64,000 nt of DNA from Chromobacterium amazonense (lineage in GTDB: Bacteria > Pseudomonadota > Gammaproteobacteria > Burkholderiales > Chromobacteriaceae). Positions 16,293 to 28,138 of the stretch are shown piece after piece. The stretch spans positions 89,384 to 153,383 of the forward strand of contig NZ_MKCR01000026.1 of NCBI RefSeq assembly GCF_001855565.1. Direction: 5' to 3'. Both the position numbers and the translations under genes were made by a program. The notes beneath the pieces are model-generated. The model did no database searches and was not told where the DNA came from. It saw nothing but the letters and a program-made list of their open reading frames with translations. How positions within the stretch are numbered: position 1 is the stretch's first letter; each line of letters opens with the position of its first letter.

Positions 16293-17003
16293 ATGACTAC
16301 CGAAACCGTCAAATTCAGCATCTACCGCTACGACCCGGACAAGGATGCCAAGCCGTACATGCAGGAAATCAGCATCGAGATGGACGCCACCGAGCACAAG
16401 CTCCTGGACGCCCTGGTCAAGCTGAAGACCAAGGACGACACGCTGTCCTTCCGCCGCTCCTGTCGCGAAGGCGTCTGCGGCTCCGACGCCATGAACATCA
16501 ACGGCAAGAACGGCCTGGCCTGCCTGACCGACTTCCGCACGCTGAAGCAGCCGATCGAGCTGCGTCCGCTGCCGGGCCTGCCGGTGGTGCGCGACCTGAT
16601 CGTGGACATGGCGCAGTTCTTCAAGCAGTACCACTCGATCAAGCCGTACGTGATCAACGACACGCCGCCGCCGGAACGCGAGCGCCGCCAGTCGCCGGAA
16701 GACCGCAAGGAGCTGGACGGCCTGTACGAGTGCATTCTGTGCGCGTGCTGCTCCACGTCCTGCCCGTCGTTCTGGTGGAATCCGGACAAGTTCGTCGGCC
16801 CGGCCGGCCTGTTGGCGGCCTACCGCTTCATCGCCGATACCCGCGACGAAGCCACCAACGAGCGTCTGGACAATCTGGAAGACCCGTACCGCCTGTTCCG
16901 CTGCCACACCATCATGAATTGTGTCGACGTCTGCCCGAAGGGTCTGAACCCGACCAAGGCCATCGGCAAGATCAAGGATCTGATGGTTAGGCGCGCGGTA
17001 TGA
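16293..17003 (+). CDS. sdhB: Succinate dehydrogenase iron-sulfur subunit
   Basis: 236 residues. It passes electrons from FAD to ubiquinone through three clusters. The 2Fe-2S ligands are Cys57, Cys62, Asp65 and Cys77 (SCREGVCGSD..GLAC, the Asp being normal for SdhB). The 4Fe-4S motif is CILCACCSTSCP and the 3Fe-4S motif is CHTIMNCVDVCP. It starts 13 bases after sdhA and overlaps sdhE by 4 bases (ATGA). Its clusters would be supplied by the Isc system encoded 20 kb away in this window. Confidence 0.98.
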   Translation: MTTETVKFSIYRYDPDKDAKPYMQEISIEMDATEHKLLDALVKLKTKDDTLSFRRSCREGVCGSDAMNINGKNGLACLTDFRTLKQPIELRPLPGLPVVRDLIVDMAQFFKQYHSIKPYVINDTPPPERERRQSPEDRKELDGLYECILCACCSTSCPSFWWNPDKFVGPAGLLAAYRFIADTRDEATNERLDNLEDPYRLFRCHTIMNCVDVCPKGLNPTKAIGKIKDLMVRRAV

Positions 17004-17248
17004 CCGGATACGATCCGATCGAACTGAAACGGATCCGCTGGCGTTCGCGCCGGGGCCTGCTCGAACTCGACCTGGTGCTGGAGAAATTCTTCGCCGGCCC
17101 GTTCGAGCGGCTGTCCCCGGCCGAGATCGACGCCTACCGGAGCCTGCTTGATCTGCCCGACACGGACTTCCTGGATGTCGTAAACGGCAAGGCCGATCTC
17201 GACGATCCGGAACAAATGGCCATTGTCGCGATCCTGCGATCGCTGTGA
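17000..17248 (+). CDS. sdhE: FAD assembly factor SdhE
   Basis: 82 residues, the usual size. It promotes covalent attachment of FAD to SdhA. The signature RGLLE (residues 18-22, RGxxE) is present in RRGLLELD, followed by four short helices and the acidic C-terminal region typical of the family. It overlaps sdhB by 4 bases, which fits its role in maturing the flavoprotein of the same operon. Confidence 0.95.
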   Translation: MTGYDPIELKRIRWRSRRGLLELDLVLEKFFAGPFERLSPAEIDAYRSLLDLPDTDFLDVVNGKADLDDPEQMAIVAILRSL

Positions 17249-17300
17249 CGGCCGCCACGACCACACTAACAACAACGAAATAACGACTGGGAGTATTGCT

Positions 17301-18590
17301 GTGGAAACGAATCGCAAAGTAACGCTCAGCTACAACGAGGGTAAGGAAACGCTGGACCTGCCGGTCCTCGAGGGCACCCTGGGTCCGGACGTCGTCGACA
17401 TCCGCGCCTTTGGCAAGACCGGCATGTTCACGTTTGACCCCGGCTTCCTGGCCACCGCCAGCTGCGAATCCAAGATCACCTTCATCGACGGCGATCTGGG
17501 CCAGCTGTATTACCGTGGCTACCCGATCGAACAACTGGCGGAGAAGAGCGACTACCTGGAAGTCTGCTACCTGCTGCTGAACGGCGAACTGCCGACCGCC
17601 GCCCAGCGCAAGGAATTCGAGCGCGGCATCATGCGCCACAACATGCTGCACGACCAGCTGATGAGCCTGTTCAAGGGCTTCCGCCGCGACGCGCACCCGA
17701 TGGCCGTGATGGTGGGCGTGGTGGGCGCGCTGTCCGCCTTCTACCATGACTCGCTGGACATCTCCAATCCGGAACACCGCCGCATCTCGGCCCACCGCCT
17801 GATCGCCAAGCTGCCGACCATCGCCGCCCAGGCTTACCGCTACAACAAGGGCCTGCCGTTCTCGTATCCGAAAAACGGCCTGACCTACGCGGAAAACTTC
17901 CTGCACATGATGTTCTCCACCCCGTGCGAAGAGTACAAGGTGAACCCGGTGCTGGCCCGCGCGCTGGATCGCATCTTCACCCTGCACGCCGACCACGAGC
18001 AGAACGCCTCCACCTCCACCGTGCGTCTGGCCGGCTCCTCCGGCGCCAACCCGTTCGCATGTATCGCCGCCGGCATCGCCTGCCTGTGGGGCCCCTCCCA
18101 CGGCGGCGCCAACGAGGCCGTGCTGAAGATGCTGGACGAGATCGGCTCCGTGGACAACGTGGCCGACTTCATGCAAGGCGTGAAGGACAAGCGCTACAAG
18201 CTGATGGGCTTCGGCCACCGCGTGTACAAGAACATGGACCCGCGCGCCGCCATCATGAAGCAGACCTGCGACGAAGTGCTGAAGGAGCTGGGCCTGCAGG
18301 ATAGCCCGAAGTTCAAGCTGGCCATGGAGCTGGAAAAGATCGCGCTGTCCGACCCGTACTTCATCGAGCGCAAGCTGTACCCGAACGTGGACTTCTACTC
18401 CGGCATCGTGCTGTCCGCCATCGGCATTCCGGTTTCCATGTTCACGCCGATCTTCGCGCTGGCCCGCACCGTGGGCTGGATCGCGCACTGGAACGAAATG
18501 ATCGGCGATCCGGGCATGAAGATCGGCCGTCCGCGCCAGCTGTACACCGGCGCCGAGCGTCGCGATTTCGTGGACATCGCCAAGCGTTGA
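17301..18590 (+). CDS. gltA: Citrate synthase, type II
   Basis: 429 residues from a GTG at 17301 preceded by GGGAG. No in-frame ATG gives a normal N-terminus, and an upstream ATG frame would overlap sdhE. It condenses acetyl-CoA and oxaloacetate. The catalytic residues align with E. coli GltA: the His in [14 protein letters not shown] (near 264), His305 in FGHRVYK, and the Asp in PNVDFYSG (near 362). The acid N-terminal domain marks the hexameric NADH-sensitive type. It lies in the sdh-odh block and ends at an intrinsic terminator. Confidence 0.97.
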   Translation: METNRKVTLSYNEGKETLDLPVLEGTLGPDVVDIRAFGKTGMFTFDPGFLATASCESKITFIDGDLGQLYYRGYPIEQLAEKSDYLEVCYLLLNGELPTAAQRKEFERGIMRHNMLHDQLMSLFKGFRRDAHPMAVMVGVVGALSAFYHDSLDISNPEHRRISAHRLIAKLPTIAAQAYRYNKGLPFSYPKNGLTYAENFLHMMFSTPCEEYKVNPVLARALDRIFTLHADHEQNASTSTVRLAGSSGANPFACIAAGIACLWGPSHGGANEAVLKMLDEIGSVDNVADFMQGVKDKRYKLMGFGHRVYKNMDPRAAIMKQTCDEVLKELGLQDSPKFKLAMELEKIALSDPYFIERKLYPNVDFYSGIVLSAIGIPVSMFTPIFALARTVGWIAHWNEMIGDPGMKIGRPRQLYTGAERRDFVDIAKR

Positions 18591-18603
18591 TTTGACTGAA
18601 TCG

Positions 18604-18640
18604 GGGTTGGTTGAAGCGGGGGCTTCGACCAGCCCTTTTT
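18604..18640 (+). terminator. Intrinsic terminator after gltA
   Basis: A 14-bp stem (GGGTTGGTTGAAGC with GCTTCGACCAGCCC, two wobble pairs), loop GGGG, then TTTTTT. It separates sdhCDAB-sdhE-gltA from odhA. Confidence 0.85.
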
Positions 18641-18736
18641 TGAGCCGCTGAAGGCTCTCAGAGCGCTGCGGCAAGACCGTCTTGCCATAGCGCTTTGCGC
18701 AAATGCTGCAACATCCAGACAAAGGGTAGCCAGACC

Positions 18737-21565
18737 ATGATGCAATCCATGTACAGCCATTCCTACCTGTTCGGCGGGAATGCCCCGTTCATCGAGGAGC
18801 TGTACGAACAGTACCTCGCTGACGCCACGTCCGTGCCGCACGAATGGCGCGATTACTTCGACAAGCTGGCGCAAGCGCCGGGCGCCGCCGAGCGCGACGT
18901 GCCGCACCTGCCGATCCAGGAGTCGTTCATCCAGCTGGCCAAGAAGCCCTTGACCGGCCAGCGCACCGCCGCCGCCGCCGACTGGGAGGCGATGCAGAAG
19001 CAGGTGGGCGTGCTGAAGCTGATTTCGGCTTACCGCGTGCTGGGTTCGCGCCAGGCCAATCTGGACCCGCTGAAGCGGATGGACCAGGCCATCGTGCGCG
19101 AACTGGACCCGGCCACCCACGGCTTGACCGACGCCGACATGGCGGTGCAGTTCAACGCCGGTTCGCTGGTGGGCGCGCAGAAGCTGCCGCTGTCCGACAT
19201 CCTGTCCCGCCTGAAGCAGACCTACTGCGGCAATATCGGCGTGGAGTATATGCACATCACCCAGTCCGACGAGAAGCACTGGGTGCAAAAGCGCTTCGAG
19301 GGCGATCTGTCCACGCCGCGCTACGACGCGGCCAAGAAGCAGCGCATCCTGAAGCAGATCACCGCGGCCGAGACGCTGGAACGCTATCTGCACACCAAGT
19401 ACGTCGGCCAGAAGCGCTTCTCGCTGGAAGGCGGCGAATCCGCCATCGCCGCGCTGGACCACCTGATCCAGAACGCCACCGAGCAGGGCGTGCAGGAGCT
19501 GATCATCGGCATGGCCCACCGCGGCCGCCTGAACGTGCTGGTCAACACCCTGGGCAAGCAGCCGCGCGACCTGTTCGCGGAATTCGAAGGCAAGGCCGCC
19601 CAGCAGATGGCTTCCGGCGACGTGAAGTACCACATGGGCTTCTCGTCCGACATCCCGACCGCCAACGGCCCGATGCACGTATCGCTGGCGTTCAACCCCT
19701 CGCACCTGGAAATCGTCAACCCGGTGGTGGAAGGCTCGGTGCGCGCGCGCCAGCAGCGCCGCAAGGACAATGAGCGCAAGACCGTGGTGCCGGTGCTGAT
19801 TCACGGCGACTCCGCCTTCGGCGGCCTGGGCGTCAACCAGGGCACCTTCAACCTGTCCCAGACCCGCGGCTACGGCACCGGCGGCACCATCCACATCGTC
19901 ATCAACAACCAGGTGGGCTTCACCACCTCGGACACCCGCGACATCCGCTCCACGATGTACTGTACCGACGTGGCCAAGATGATCGAGGCGCCCATCCTGC
20001 ACGTGAACGGCGACGATCCGGAAGCCGTGTGCTACGTGATGCAGGCCGCGCTGGACTACCGCATGACCTTCAAGAAGGACGTGGTCATCGACTTGGTGTG
20101 CTACCGCAAGCTCGGCCACAACGAGGGCGACGACCCGTTCCTGACCCAGCCGATGATGTACAAGAAGATCGCCAAGCATCAGGGCGTGCGCGCCATGTAT
20201 GCCGAGCGTCTGGTGCAGGAAGGCGTGCTGAAGGCCGAGGAGGCCGACGCGCTGATCCAGGCCTACCGCGACGCGCTGGACAAGGGCGAGCACGTGGAGC
20301 AGACCACGCTGTCCAATTACAAGCGCGAGCATGCGCTGGACTTCAGCCAGTACCTGGGCACCCACTGGGCGCATCCGACCGACACCTCCTTGCCGCTGGC
20401 CGACATCCAGCGTCTGACCGACAAGTTCACCACCCTGCCGGACGGCTTCAAGCTCCACCCGACGGTGCAGAAGGTGCTGGCCGCGCGCAAGGCGATGGCT
20501 GCAGGCGAGCAGAACGTGGACTGGGGCATGGCCGAGACGCTGGCCTACGCCTCGCTGGTCACCAATGGCTTCGGCGTGCGCATCTCCGGCGAAGACTCCG
20601 GCCGCGGCACCTTCAGCCACCGCCACGCCGTGCTGCACGACCAGAACCGCGAGCGCTGGGACCAGGGCGCCTATGTGCCGCTGCGCAATATGTCTGACAA
20701 CCAGGCTGATTTCCTGGTGATCGACTCCATCCTGAACGAAGAAGCGGTGCTGGCCTATGAATACGGCTACGCCTGCTCCGCGCCGGATCAGCTGGTGATC
20801 TGGGAAGCGCAGTTCGGCGACTTCGCCAACGGCGCCCAGGTGGCCATCGACCAGTTCATCTCCTCCGGCGAGACCAAGTGGGGCCGTCTGTGCGGCCTGA
20901 CCACCATCCTGCCGCACGGCTACGACGGCCAGGGCCCGGAACACTCGTCCGCCCGCGTCGAGCGCTGGCTGCAGCTGTGCGCCGAGCACAATATGCAGGT
21001 GGTGATGCCGTCCGAAGCCGCGCAGATGTTCCACATGCTGCGCCGCCAGGTGCTGCGTCCGTACCGCAAGCCGCTGGTGATCTTCCTGTCCAAGCGCCTG
21101 CTGCGCTTCAAGGACTCCATGAGTCCGATCGAGGACCTGACCAACGGCAGCTTCCGCCCGGTGATCGGCGATGCCGTGGCCAAGGATCCGAAGAAGGTCA
21201 AGCGCGTGGTGCTGTGCGCCGGCCAGGTGTATTACGACCTCGCCGCCGGCCGCAAGGAACGCGGGCTGGAGGATGAAGTGGCCATCGTGCGCATCGAGCA
21301 GCTGTATCCGTTCCCGACCGAGCAGGTGGCCGCCGAGCTGGCGCGCTTCACCCAGGCCAAGGAAGTGATGTGGGTGCAGGAAGAGCCGCGCAACCAGGGC
21401 GCCTGGTACCAGATCCGCCATCGCCTGGAAGGCCTGCTGAACGCCAAGCAGCAGCTGTCGTTCGCCGGCCGTCCGTCGTCCGCCTCGCCGGCCGTAGGTT
21501 ATATGAGCAAGCACGTCGCCCAGTTGAAGGCCTTCGTCGAAGAAGCGATGACGGTTTCCCGCTGA
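18737..21565 (+). CDS. sucA: 2-oxoglutarate dehydrogenase E1 component
   Basis: 942 residues from ATG 18737; the next codon is also ATG, and AGGG lies upstream. It is the thiamin-diphosphate-dependent decarboxylase of the 2-oxoglutarate dehydrogenase complex. The N-terminus ([18 protein letters not shown]) is the E2-binding helix of the family. [13 protein letters not shown], the ThDP/Mg region with VNGDDPEAV, and the HNEGDDP motif are all present, as is the C-terminal transketolase domain ([17 protein letters not shown] [13 protein letters not shown]). It is followed by sucB 52 bases later. Confidence 0.98.
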   Translation: MMQSMYSHSYLFGGNAPFIEELYEQYLADATSVPHEWRDYFDKLAQAPGAAERDVPHLPIQESFIQLAKKPLTGQRTAAAADWEAMQKQVGVLKLISAYRVLGSRQANLDPLKRMDQAIVRELDPATHGLTDADMAVQFNAGSLVGAQKLPLSDILSRLKQTYCGNIGVEYMHITQSDEKHWVQKRFEGDLSTPRYDAAKKQRILKQITAAETLERYLHTKYVGQKRFSLEGGESAIAALDHLIQNATEQGVQELIIGMAHRGRLNVLVNTLGKQPRDLFAEFEGKAAQQMASGDVKYHMGFSSDIPTANGPMHVSLAFNPSHLEIVNPVVEGSVRARQQRRKDNERKTVVPVLIHGDSAFGGLGVNQGTFNLSQTRGYGTGGTIHIVINNQVGFTTSDTRDIRSTMYCTDVAKMIEAPILHVNGDDPEAVCYVMQAALDYRMTFKKDVVIDLVCYRKLGHNEGDDPFLTQPMMYKKIAKHQGVRAMYAERLVQEGVLKAEEADALIQAYRDALDKGEHVEQTTLSNYKREHALDFSQYLGTHWAHPTDTSLPLADIQRLTDKFTTLPDGFKLHPTVQKVLAARKAMAAGEQNVDWGMAETLAYASLVTNGFGVRISGEDSGRGTFSHRHAVLHDQNRERWDQGAYVPLRNMSDNQADFLVIDSILNEEAVLAYEYGYACSAPDQLVIWEAQFGDFANGAQVAIDQFISSGETKWGRLCGLTTILPHGYDGQGPEHSSARVERWLQLCAEHNMQVVMPSEAAQMFHMLRRQVLRPYRKPLVIFLSKRLLRFKDSMSPIEDLTNGSFRPVIGDAVAKDPKKVKRVVLCAGQVYYDLAAGRKERGLEDEVAIVRIEQLYPFPTEQVAAELARFTQAKEVMWVQEEPRNQGAWYQIRHRLEGLLNAKQQLSFAGRPSSASPAVGYMSKHVAQLKAFVEEAMTVSR

Positions 21566-21617
21566 GCCAATGAGAGAAAAGGGGCGGCATCGCGGCCGCT
21601 CCTCCATGGAGAAGAAC

Positions 21618-22874
21618 ATGCTGATTGAAGTCCAAGTTCCGCAACTGCCGGAATCCGTATCCGAAGCCACGCTGATGAGCTGGCACAAGAAGGTCGGCGA
21701 ATTCGTCAACCGCGACGAAAACCTGATCGACCTGGAAACCGACAAAGTGGTGCTGGAACTGCCGGCGCCGCAAGCCGGCGTGCTGGTGGAAATCGTCCAG
21801 CAGGACGGCGCGACCGTGACCTCTGGCCAGCTGATCGCCAAGATCGACACCGCCGCCAAGGCAGGCGCAGCCGCTCCGGCCGCAGCCGCCGCCCCGGCGC
21901 CCGCCGCCGCGCCGGCTCCGGTTCAGGCCGCCGCCCCGGTTGCCGGCGCCGCCGCCATGCCGTCCGCCGCCAAGCTGGCCGCCGAAACCGGCGTCGATCT
22001 GTCCAAAGTGGCCGGCTCCGGCCGCGATGGCCGCGTGCTGAAGGAAGACGTGCAAGCCGCCGCCAAATCCGCCGCGCCGTCGCAGGCCGGCCCGGTGATC
22101 GCCCCGGCCGCCAGCGCCGGCGTCGCCCTGGCTTCCACGCCGTCCGCCGTCAACGTCGCCGGCATCCTGTCCGGCCGTCCGGAGCAGCGCGTGCCGATGT
22201 CCCGCCTGCGCCAGCGCGTGGCCGAGCGTCTGGTCATGAGCCAACAGACCAACGCCATCCTCACCACCTTCAATGAAGTGAACATGAAGCCGGTGATGGA
22301 CCTGCGCAACAAGTACAAAGAGAAGTTCGAGAAAGAGCACGGCATCAAGCTGGGCTTCATGGGCTTCTTCGTCAAGGCCGTGGTCGCCGCGCTGAAGAAA
22401 TACCCCATCGTCAACGCTTCGGTGGATGGCAACGACATCGTCTACCACGGCTACTTCGACGTGGGCGTGGCCGTGGGCAGCCCGCGCGGCCTGGTGGTGC
22501 CGGTGATCCGCAACGCCGACCAGCTGTCCCTGGCCGAGATCGAGAAGCAGATCGCCGACTTCGGCAAGCGCGCCCAGGAAGGCAAGCTGACCGTGGAAGA
22601 GCTGACCGGCGGCACTTACACCATCTCCAACGGCGGCACCTTCGGTTCGATGATGTCCACCCCCATCATCAACCCGCCGCAATCGGCGATCCTGGGCATG
22701 CATGCCACCAAGGAGCGCGCCGTGGTTGAGAACGGTCAAGTGGTGGTGCGCCCGATGATGTATCTTGCCCAATCCTACGACCACCGCATCATCGACGGTC
22801 GCGAAGCGGTGCTGAGCCTGGTGGCCATCAAGGACGCCATCGAGGATCCGGCGCGTCTGCTGCTCGACCTGTGA
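21618..22874 (+). CDS. sucB: Dihydrolipoamide succinyltransferase (E2)
   Basis: 418 residues from ATG 21618, preceded by GGAG about 8 bases upstream. An ATG 48 bases earlier is less likely because [13 protein letters not shown] is the normal start. Domain order: lipoyl domain 1-75 with the lipoylated Lys43 in LETDKVVLE; a long Ala/Pro linker to about 110; the E1/E3-binding domain near 115-150 ([15 protein letters not shown]); then the catalytic core with [12 protein letters not shown] near the C-terminus carrying the active-site His and Asp. It transfers the succinyl group to CoA. Confidence 0.98.
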   Translation: MLIEVQVPQLPESVSEATLMSWHKKVGEFVNRDENLIDLETDKVVLELPAPQAGVLVEIVQQDGATVTSGQLIAKIDTAAKAGAAAPAAAAAPAPAAAPAPVQAAAPVAGAAAMPSAAKLAAETGVDLSKVAGSGRDGRVLKEDVQAAAKSAAPSQAGPVIAPAASAGVALASTPSAVNVAGILSGRPEQRVPMSRLRQRVAERLVMSQQTNAILTTFNEVNMKPVMDLRNKYKEKFEKEHGIKLGFMGFFVKAVVAALKKYPIVNASVDGNDIVYHGYFDVGVAVGSPRGLVVPVIRNADQLSLAEIEKQIADFGKRAQEGKLTVEELTGGTYTISNGGTFGSMMSTPIINPPQSAILGMHATKERAVVENGQVVVRPMMYLAQSYDHRIIDGREAVLSLVAIKDAIEDPARLLLDL

Positions 22875-22927
22875 TGAACCGGGCCGGCGCAAGCCGGCCT
22901 GTCTGATATTTCACGAACGGAGCAAAC

Positions 22928-23113
22928 ATGAATCTGCCGGATTGGCTTTACGCACTCGCCTCGGTACTGGCTGGCGTGGCGCTGCTTTTCCTGACCTGGA
23001 AAAAGCGCCAGCAAGGCGTGCGGGAGAGCTATTACAACCTGTTCGGCAAGATCGTCATCGCGCTGTTCATGATTGCTTTCGGGGCCTTGCTGTTCAAAGT
23101 CGGCAAGGCCTGA
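22928..23113 (+). CDS. Small two-TM membrane protein between sucB and lpd
   Basis: 61 residues with GGAG 8 bases before the ATG. Two hydrophobic helices ([18 protein letters not shown] near 8-24 and [17 protein letters not shown] near 42-58) flank a basic loop ([17 protein letters not shown]). It lies between sucB and lpd with 53 and 16 base gaps, so it should be cotranscribed with the E2 and E3 genes. I do not recognise the family. Its position suggests a link to complex assembly or membrane association, but that is inference only. Confidence 0.75.
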   Translation: MNLPDWLYALASVLAGVALLFLTWKKRQQGVRESYYNLFGKIVIALFMIAFGALLFKVGKA

Positions 23114-23129
23114 CCCCAAGGGAAATCCC

Positions 23130-24563
23130 ATGAGCCAACAGTTTGATGTGGTAGTGATCGGCGGCGGTCCCGGCGGTTATGTCGCGGCCATCCGCGCGGC
23201 CCAGCTGGGCTTCAACACCGCTTGCGTGGACCTGTTCAAGAACCCGGAAGGCAAGCCTTCCCTCGGCGGCACCTGCCTGAACGTCGGTTGCATTCCGTCC
23301 AAGGCGCTGCTGCAGTCGTCGGAAAACTTCCACGCCGTGCAGCATGATTTCGCCAAGCACGGCATCAGCGTGTCCGGCGCCAAGATGGACGTGGGCCAGA
23401 TGCTGGCCCGCAAGACCGAGATCATCACCAAGAACGCCGCCGGCATCAGCTTCCTGTTCAAGAAGAACAAGGTCGCCAACATCCATGGCCTGGCCAGCTT
23501 CAAGGGCCGCCAGGGCGACAAGTGGCTGATCGAAGTCACCGACAATGGCGCGGTGGTGGATACCCTGGAAGCCGTCCACGTGATCGTGGCCACCGGCTCC
23601 AGCCCGCGCGCGCTGCCGGGCCTGGCCACCGACAACCAGCTGGTGCTGGACAACGAAGGCGCGCTGGCGCTGACGGCGGTGCCCAAGCGCCTGGGCGTGA
23701 TCGGCGCCGGCGTGATCGGCCTGGAAATGGGTAGCGTCTGGAAGCGCCTGGGCGCCGAAGTGACCATTCTGGAAGCGATGCCGACCTTCCTGGCTGCTGC
23801 CGACCAACAGATCGCCAAGGAAGCGTTCAAGACGCTGACCCGCGACACCGGCCTGGACATCAAGCTGGGCGTGAAGATCGGCGAGATCAAGACCGGCAAG
23901 AAGAGCGTCACCGTCAATTACGAACTGAACGGCGAAGCGGTGAAGGCCGAGTTCGACAAGCTGATCGTGTCCATCGGCCGCGTGCCGAACACCCAGGGTC
24001 TGGGCGCCGAGGTGGTGGGGCTGCAACTGGACGAGCGCGGCTTCGTCGCCGTGGACGAGCACTGCCATAGCAATCTGCCCAATGTGTGGGCGATCGGCGA
24101 CGTGGTGCGCGGCCCGATGCTGGCGCACAAGGCGTCGGAAGAGGGCGTGGCCGTGGCCGAGCGCATCGCCGGCCAGAAGCCGCATGTCGATTTCGGCGTG
24201 ATTCCGTGGGTGATCTACACCTCGCCGGAAATCGCCTGGGTCGGCAAGACCGAGGAGCAGCTGAAGGCCGAGGGCATCGAGTACAAGAAGGGCACTTCCG
24301 GTTTCGGCGCCAACGGCCGCGCACTGGGCCTGGGCCAGGCGCAAGGCATGGTCAAGATCCTGGCGGACGCCAAGACCGACCGCATCCTGGGCCTGCACAT
24401 GATAGGCCCGATGGTGTCCGAGCTGGTGAGCGAGGGCGTGGTGTCGATGGAGTTCAAGGCCGCCAGCGAAGACCTGGCGCGCATCATCCACGCCCACCCG
24501 TCTTTGTCCGAAGTGATCCACGAAGCCGCGCTCGCCGCCGACAAGCGCGCGTTGCACGGTTGA
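23130..24563 (+). CDS. lpdA: Dihydrolipoyl dehydrogenase (E3)
   Basis: 477 residues from ATG 23130 ([16 protein letters not shown]), preceded by AAGGGAAA. It reoxidises dihydrolipoamide for the 2-oxoglutarate dehydrogenase complex, and possibly others. FAD motif GGGPGG at 11-16; redox disulfide Cys49/Cys54 in [16 protein letters not shown] motif [12 protein letters not shown] near 193; C-terminal HAHPSLSE with the catalytic His/Glu pair. Adjacent to sucA and sucB, so it is the dedicated E3 of this complex. Confidence 0.98.
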   Translation: MSQQFDVVVIGGGPGGYVAAIRAAQLGFNTACVDLFKNPEGKPSLGGTCLNVGCIPSKALLQSSENFHAVQHDFAKHGISVSGAKMDVGQMLARKTEIITKNAAGISFLFKKNKVANIHGLASFKGRQGDKWLIEVTDNGAVVDTLEAVHVIVATGSSPRALPGLATDNQLVLDNEGALALTAVPKRLGVIGAGVIGLEMGSVWKRLGAEVTILEAMPTFLAAADQQIAKEAFKTLTRDTGLDIKLGVKIGEIKTGKKSVTVNYELNGEAVKAEFDKLIVSIGRVPNTQGLGAEVVGLQLDERGFVAVDEHCHSNLPNVWAIGDVVRGPMLAHKASEEGVAVAERIAGQKPHVDFGVIPWVIYTSPEIAWVGKTEEQLKAEGIEYKKGTSGFGANGRALGLGQAQGMVKILADAKTDRILGLHMIGPMVSELVSEGVVSMEFKAASEDLARIIHAHPSLSEVIHEAALAADKRALHG

Positions 24564-24723
24564 GTGAACACGGGTCGTGTACAATGCGCACGACCCAACC
24601 GGGAACGGGCCGAGATGCCAGCCGGGGGGCTGGCGCGGCCTGCGCCAACAAGGTTTGGCAAGCGATCAAGGAATAGAGGCAGAGGCGCATGCCCGCCATC
24701 ATTTCCCCGAAAGGAAACCATAG
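24564..24723 (+). promoter_or_regulatory. lpd-sucC intergenic region
   Basis: 160 bases with a GGGTCGTG / CACGACCC dyad at about 24571-24595 that encloses TACAAT, a possible -10. AAGGAAA precedes sucC. The dyad could be a regulator site or a weak terminator; it has no T-run. Confidence 0.35.
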
Positions 24724-25896
24724 ATGAACCTGCATGAATACCAAGCGAAAGAGCTGCTGAGCCGTTACGGCCTGCCGGTGCAACAAGGCATTCTGGCCAC
24801 GTCGCCGGAAGAAGCGGCTGCCGCCTACGACAAGCTGGGCGGCAAATTCGCCGTCGTGAAGGCCCAGGTGCACGCCGGCGGCCGCGGCAAGGCGGGCGGC
24901 GTGAAAGTGGTGAAGAGCCGCGAAGAAGCCGCTGAAGTCGCCAAGACCCTGATCGGCACCAATCTGGTGACTTATCAGACAGACGCCGCCGGCCAGCCGG
25001 TGAACTCGGTTCTGGTCTGCGAAGACATGTACCCGGTGCAGCGCGAACTGTACCTGGGCGCCGTGGTGGACCGCGGCAGCCAGCGCGTCGTGTTCATGGT
25101 TTCCACCGAAGGCGGCGTGGAAATCGAAAAAGTGGCCGAAGAGACCCCGGAAAAGATCATCAAGATCGAGATCGATCCGCTGGTGGGCATGCAGCCGTTC
25201 CAGGCGCGCGACGCCGCTTTCGCGCTGGAACTGAAGGGCGAGCAAGTCGCTTCCTTCACCAAGCTGATGCTGGGCGCTTACAAGGCCTTCGTCGAGAACG
25301 ACTTCGCCCTGTTCGAAGTCAACCCGCTGGCGCTGCGCGAAAACGGCCAACTGGCCTGCGTGGACGGCAAGATCAATCTGGACTCCAACGCCCTGTACCG
25401 CCACCCGGACCTGCTGGCCATGCGCGACAAGAGCCAGGAGAACGAGCGCGAAGTGAAGGCTTCCGAGTTCGACCTGAACTACGTGGCGCTGGAAGGCAAT
25501 ATCGGCTGCATGGTGAACGGCGCCGGCCTGGCGATGGCCACCATGGACATCATCAAGCTGAAGGGCGGCCAGCCGGCCAACTTCCTGGACGTGGGCGGCG
25601 GCGCCACCAAGGAGCGCGTGATCGAAGCGTTCAAGCTGATCCTGGCCGATACCTCGGTGCAAGGCGTGCTGATCAACATCTTCGGCGGCATCGTCCGCTG
25701 CGACATGATCGCCGAGGCCATCATCGCCGCTGTGAAGGAAGTGAACGTGACGGTGCCGGTGGTGGTGCGTCTGGAAGGCAACAACGCCGAACTGGGCGCC
25801 AAGATCCTGGACGAATCCGGTCTGAAACTGACTTCCGCCCAGGGTCTGAACGACGCTGCCGAGAAGATCGTCGCCGCCGTCAAGGCTGCTGCCTGA
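24724..25896 (+). CDS. sucC: Succinyl-CoA synthetase beta subunit
   Basis: 390 residues, normal length. Together with SucD it makes ATP or GTP from succinyl-CoA. The N-terminal ATP-grasp domain is visible ([16 protein letters not shown] near 41-56 and [12 protein letters not shown] near 197-208). The C-terminal CoA-ligase part has [18 protein letters not shown] and [11 protein letters not shown]. It lies 27 bases upstream of sucD. Confidence 0.98.
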   Translation: MNLHEYQAKELLSRYGLPVQQGILATSPEEAAAAYDKLGGKFAVVKAQVHAGGRGKAGGVKVVKSREEAAEVAKTLIGTNLVTYQTDAAGQPVNSVLVCEDMYPVQRELYLGAVVDRGSQRVVFMVSTEGGVEIEKVAEETPEKIIKIEIDPLVGMQPFQARDAAFALELKGEQVASFTKLMLGAYKAFVENDFALFEVNPLALRENGQLACVDGKINLDSNALYRHPDLLAMRDKSQENEREVKASEFDLNYVALEGNIGCMVNGAGLAMATMDIIKLKGGQPANFLDVGGGATKERVIEAFKLILADTSVQGVLINIFGGIVRCDMIAEAIIAAVKEVNVTVPVVVRLEGNNAELGAKILDESGLKLTSAQGLNDAAEKIVAAVKAAA

Positions 25897-25923
25897 GACC
25901 CGCACTGAGCTGAGGAATACAAA

Positions 25924-26808
<885 letters not shown>

Positions 26809-26831
26809 GCCCGGCTTGCCGGTCTGAACGA

Positions 26832-26864
26832 AAACACCCCGCGAGCGATCGCGGGGTGTTTTTT
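26832..26864 (+). terminator. Intrinsic terminator after sucD
   Basis: A perfect 13-bp stem AAACACCCCGCGA / TCGCGGGGTGTTT with loop GCGA, then TTT. One of the strongest terminators in the window. Confidence 0.95.
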
Positions 26865-26879
26865 ATCTTAAACCGTTAA

Positions 26880-27055
26880 TGGCCACGGAATCACGCGGAA
26901 AGGCACGGACAAAATCCATCATGGCCTCGGCACCACGCCGAATGTCTGAAAATGGCGAGAACAGATCAGGTAGCAGCGGATCACCGCGCAAGGCGGGCAG
27001 GCGCATCGCCGGATTGGTTTTCTTTCCGTGTTCTTCCGTGTGTTTCCGTGGCTCA
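26880..27055. repeat. Inverted repeats with TTCCGTG units
   Basis: CCACGGAATCACGCGGAAAGG at about 26882 is mirrored by CTTTCCGTG..TTCCGTGTG..TTCCGTGG at about 27025-27053, separated by about 110 bases. The right arm holds three TTCCGTG units. An overlapping frame (26879-27124) has low-complexity Arg/Ser composition and no ribosome site. Looks like a short dispersed palindromic element between convergent genes. Confidence 0.5.
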
Positions 27056-27071
27056 AAAGATTTGAGCTTGC

Positions 27072-27716
27072 TCAGGCATAGCGCGAGAACACTCGCTCGA
27101 ACGGAGACTGGAAGCGCGGGCTGACGTAAGGCGCCAAGAGGAACATCAGGCTGCGGCAGCCGGACTGGATCAGCTTGTCCAGCTCAGCCGCGCTGGCGTT
27201 CTGCTTGATGGTGTTGACCCAGCCGGTTTGCACCATTTGGAAATGCTGCACCAGATGCGCCAGCTGCTGGTCGTCCACCAGCAGCATGCCTTGTTCGCGC
27301 AGGCTGGCGAACAGCTGCCCCAGCTTGCTGTTCAGCTGGCCGCGGGACAGCTGCTGATGTTCCTCTTCCAATTGCGGGTTGACGCAGAACAGGCTGGGCA
27401 GGCTCTTGGGCAGGAAGCGGAAGCTCCAGATATGGCGCAGCGTCTTTTCCATCGCCATCACCATCGCCTCGATCGAGTTGTTGTGGTTCAGCGCGGCGGA
27501 CAATTGCTCCGCCATCCCCTTCACGTAGCGATGGTACAGCTCGTTGATGATCTCTTCCTTGTTGCGGAAGTGATAGTAGAGCTTGCCGGTGCTGATGTTC
27601 ATCCGCTCGGCGATGTGATTGGTGGTGATGACGCGTTCGCCTTCCTGATTGAACAGCTGCAGGCTGGCCTCGACGATCTTGTTGAAGGTCTCCGATTGCG
27701 TGCCGCTCTTGCGCAT
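27072..27716 (-). CDS. TetR-family transcriptional regulator
   Basis: 214 residues from ATG 27716, which has AGGAAG upstream; an in-frame ATG 24 bases earlier is an alternative. The N-terminal helix-turn-helix spans about residues 25-50 (ITTNHIAERMNISTGKLYYHF), and the TetR C-terminal ligand domain follows. The downstream-most part (QTGWVNTIKQNASAAELDKLI) is typical of a family often annotated as fatty-acid or efflux regulators. It lies directly after a fragment of an MFS efflux pump in the same direction, so it may once have regulated that pump. Confidence 0.88.
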   Translation of the reverse strand: MRKSGTQSETFNKIVEASLQLFNQEGERVITTNHIAERMNISTGKLYYHFRNKEEIINELYHRYVKGMAEQLSAALNHNNSIEAMVMAMEKTLRHIWSFRFLPKSLPSLFCVNPQLEEEHQQLSRGQLNSKLGQLFASLREQGMLLVDDQQLAHLVQHFQMVQTGWVNTIKQNASAAELDKLIQSGCRSLMFLLAPYVSPRFQSPFERVFSRYA

Positions 27717-27769
27717 GACAATTTCTTCCTGATGAAACATGGGTACGAGCGAGAGCCGGCTGCCGCGGA

Positions 27770-28132
27770 TCAATCCGCCGCGCGCAGGGCGAGCAGGCAC
27801 CCCGCCAGCGCCAGCGCGATCCATACCTCCAGACGGAAAAAGTCGAGGCAGGAAATCAGCGTGGCCTGCCGGGCCAGTTCGCCGGCCAGCACTCCAAGTC
27901 GCTGAGTATCGCTCAAATTGGGCAATTGTTCCCGTAAAAGATGCAAAGCGTCGTTAAATTGCCACGCATTCCACGAAAATCGCTCAGCCAGATGGTTGTA
28001 ATGCAGCGCGTTGCGTTCCTGCATGAAAACGCTGGCCAGGGCCACCCCGGCGGAGATCGAAACCTGGCGCACGATGTTCTTGGTTTGATAGGCGTGGGCG
28101 AAGGCTGCCGGCGCGATGGTGCGGAAGGTGCT
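27770..28132 (-). pseudogene. C-terminal remnant of an MFS (DHA2/EmrB-like) efflux pump
   Basis: About 120 residues from TFRTIAPAAFAHAYQTKNIV to LRAAD resemble the last two TM helices and tail of DHA2 drug transporters ([18 protein letters not shown], then a helical tail and LEVWIALALAGCLL). The open frame continues upstream to 28249, but that part is antisense to the LysR gene and has no transporter-like sequence. About three quarters of the pump is therefore missing. The break falls at about 28130, exactly where LysR begins, so a deletion or rearrangement joined the two. Confidence 0.7.
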
Positions 28133-28138
28133 CTGCGC

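Noticed and set aside
14579..16321. Long minus-strand frame opposite sdhA
   Set aside because: Same high-GC antisense artefact; sdhA is certain by its FAD motifs.
18395..21859. A 1154-residue open frame on the minus strand opposite sucA
   Set aside because: It is the antisense shadow of the 2-oxoglutarate dehydrogenase gene in high-GC DNA: rich in His, Gly, Ala and Arg, no domain and no ribosome site.
26879..27124. An 81-residue plus-strand protein after sucD
   Set aside because: Low-complexity Arg/Ser composition, no ribosome site, and it lies over TTCCGTG repeats.
27941..28138. A longer LysR start at ATG 27941
   Set aside because: The extra 66 residues are antisense to the MFS remnant and have no LysR similarity.
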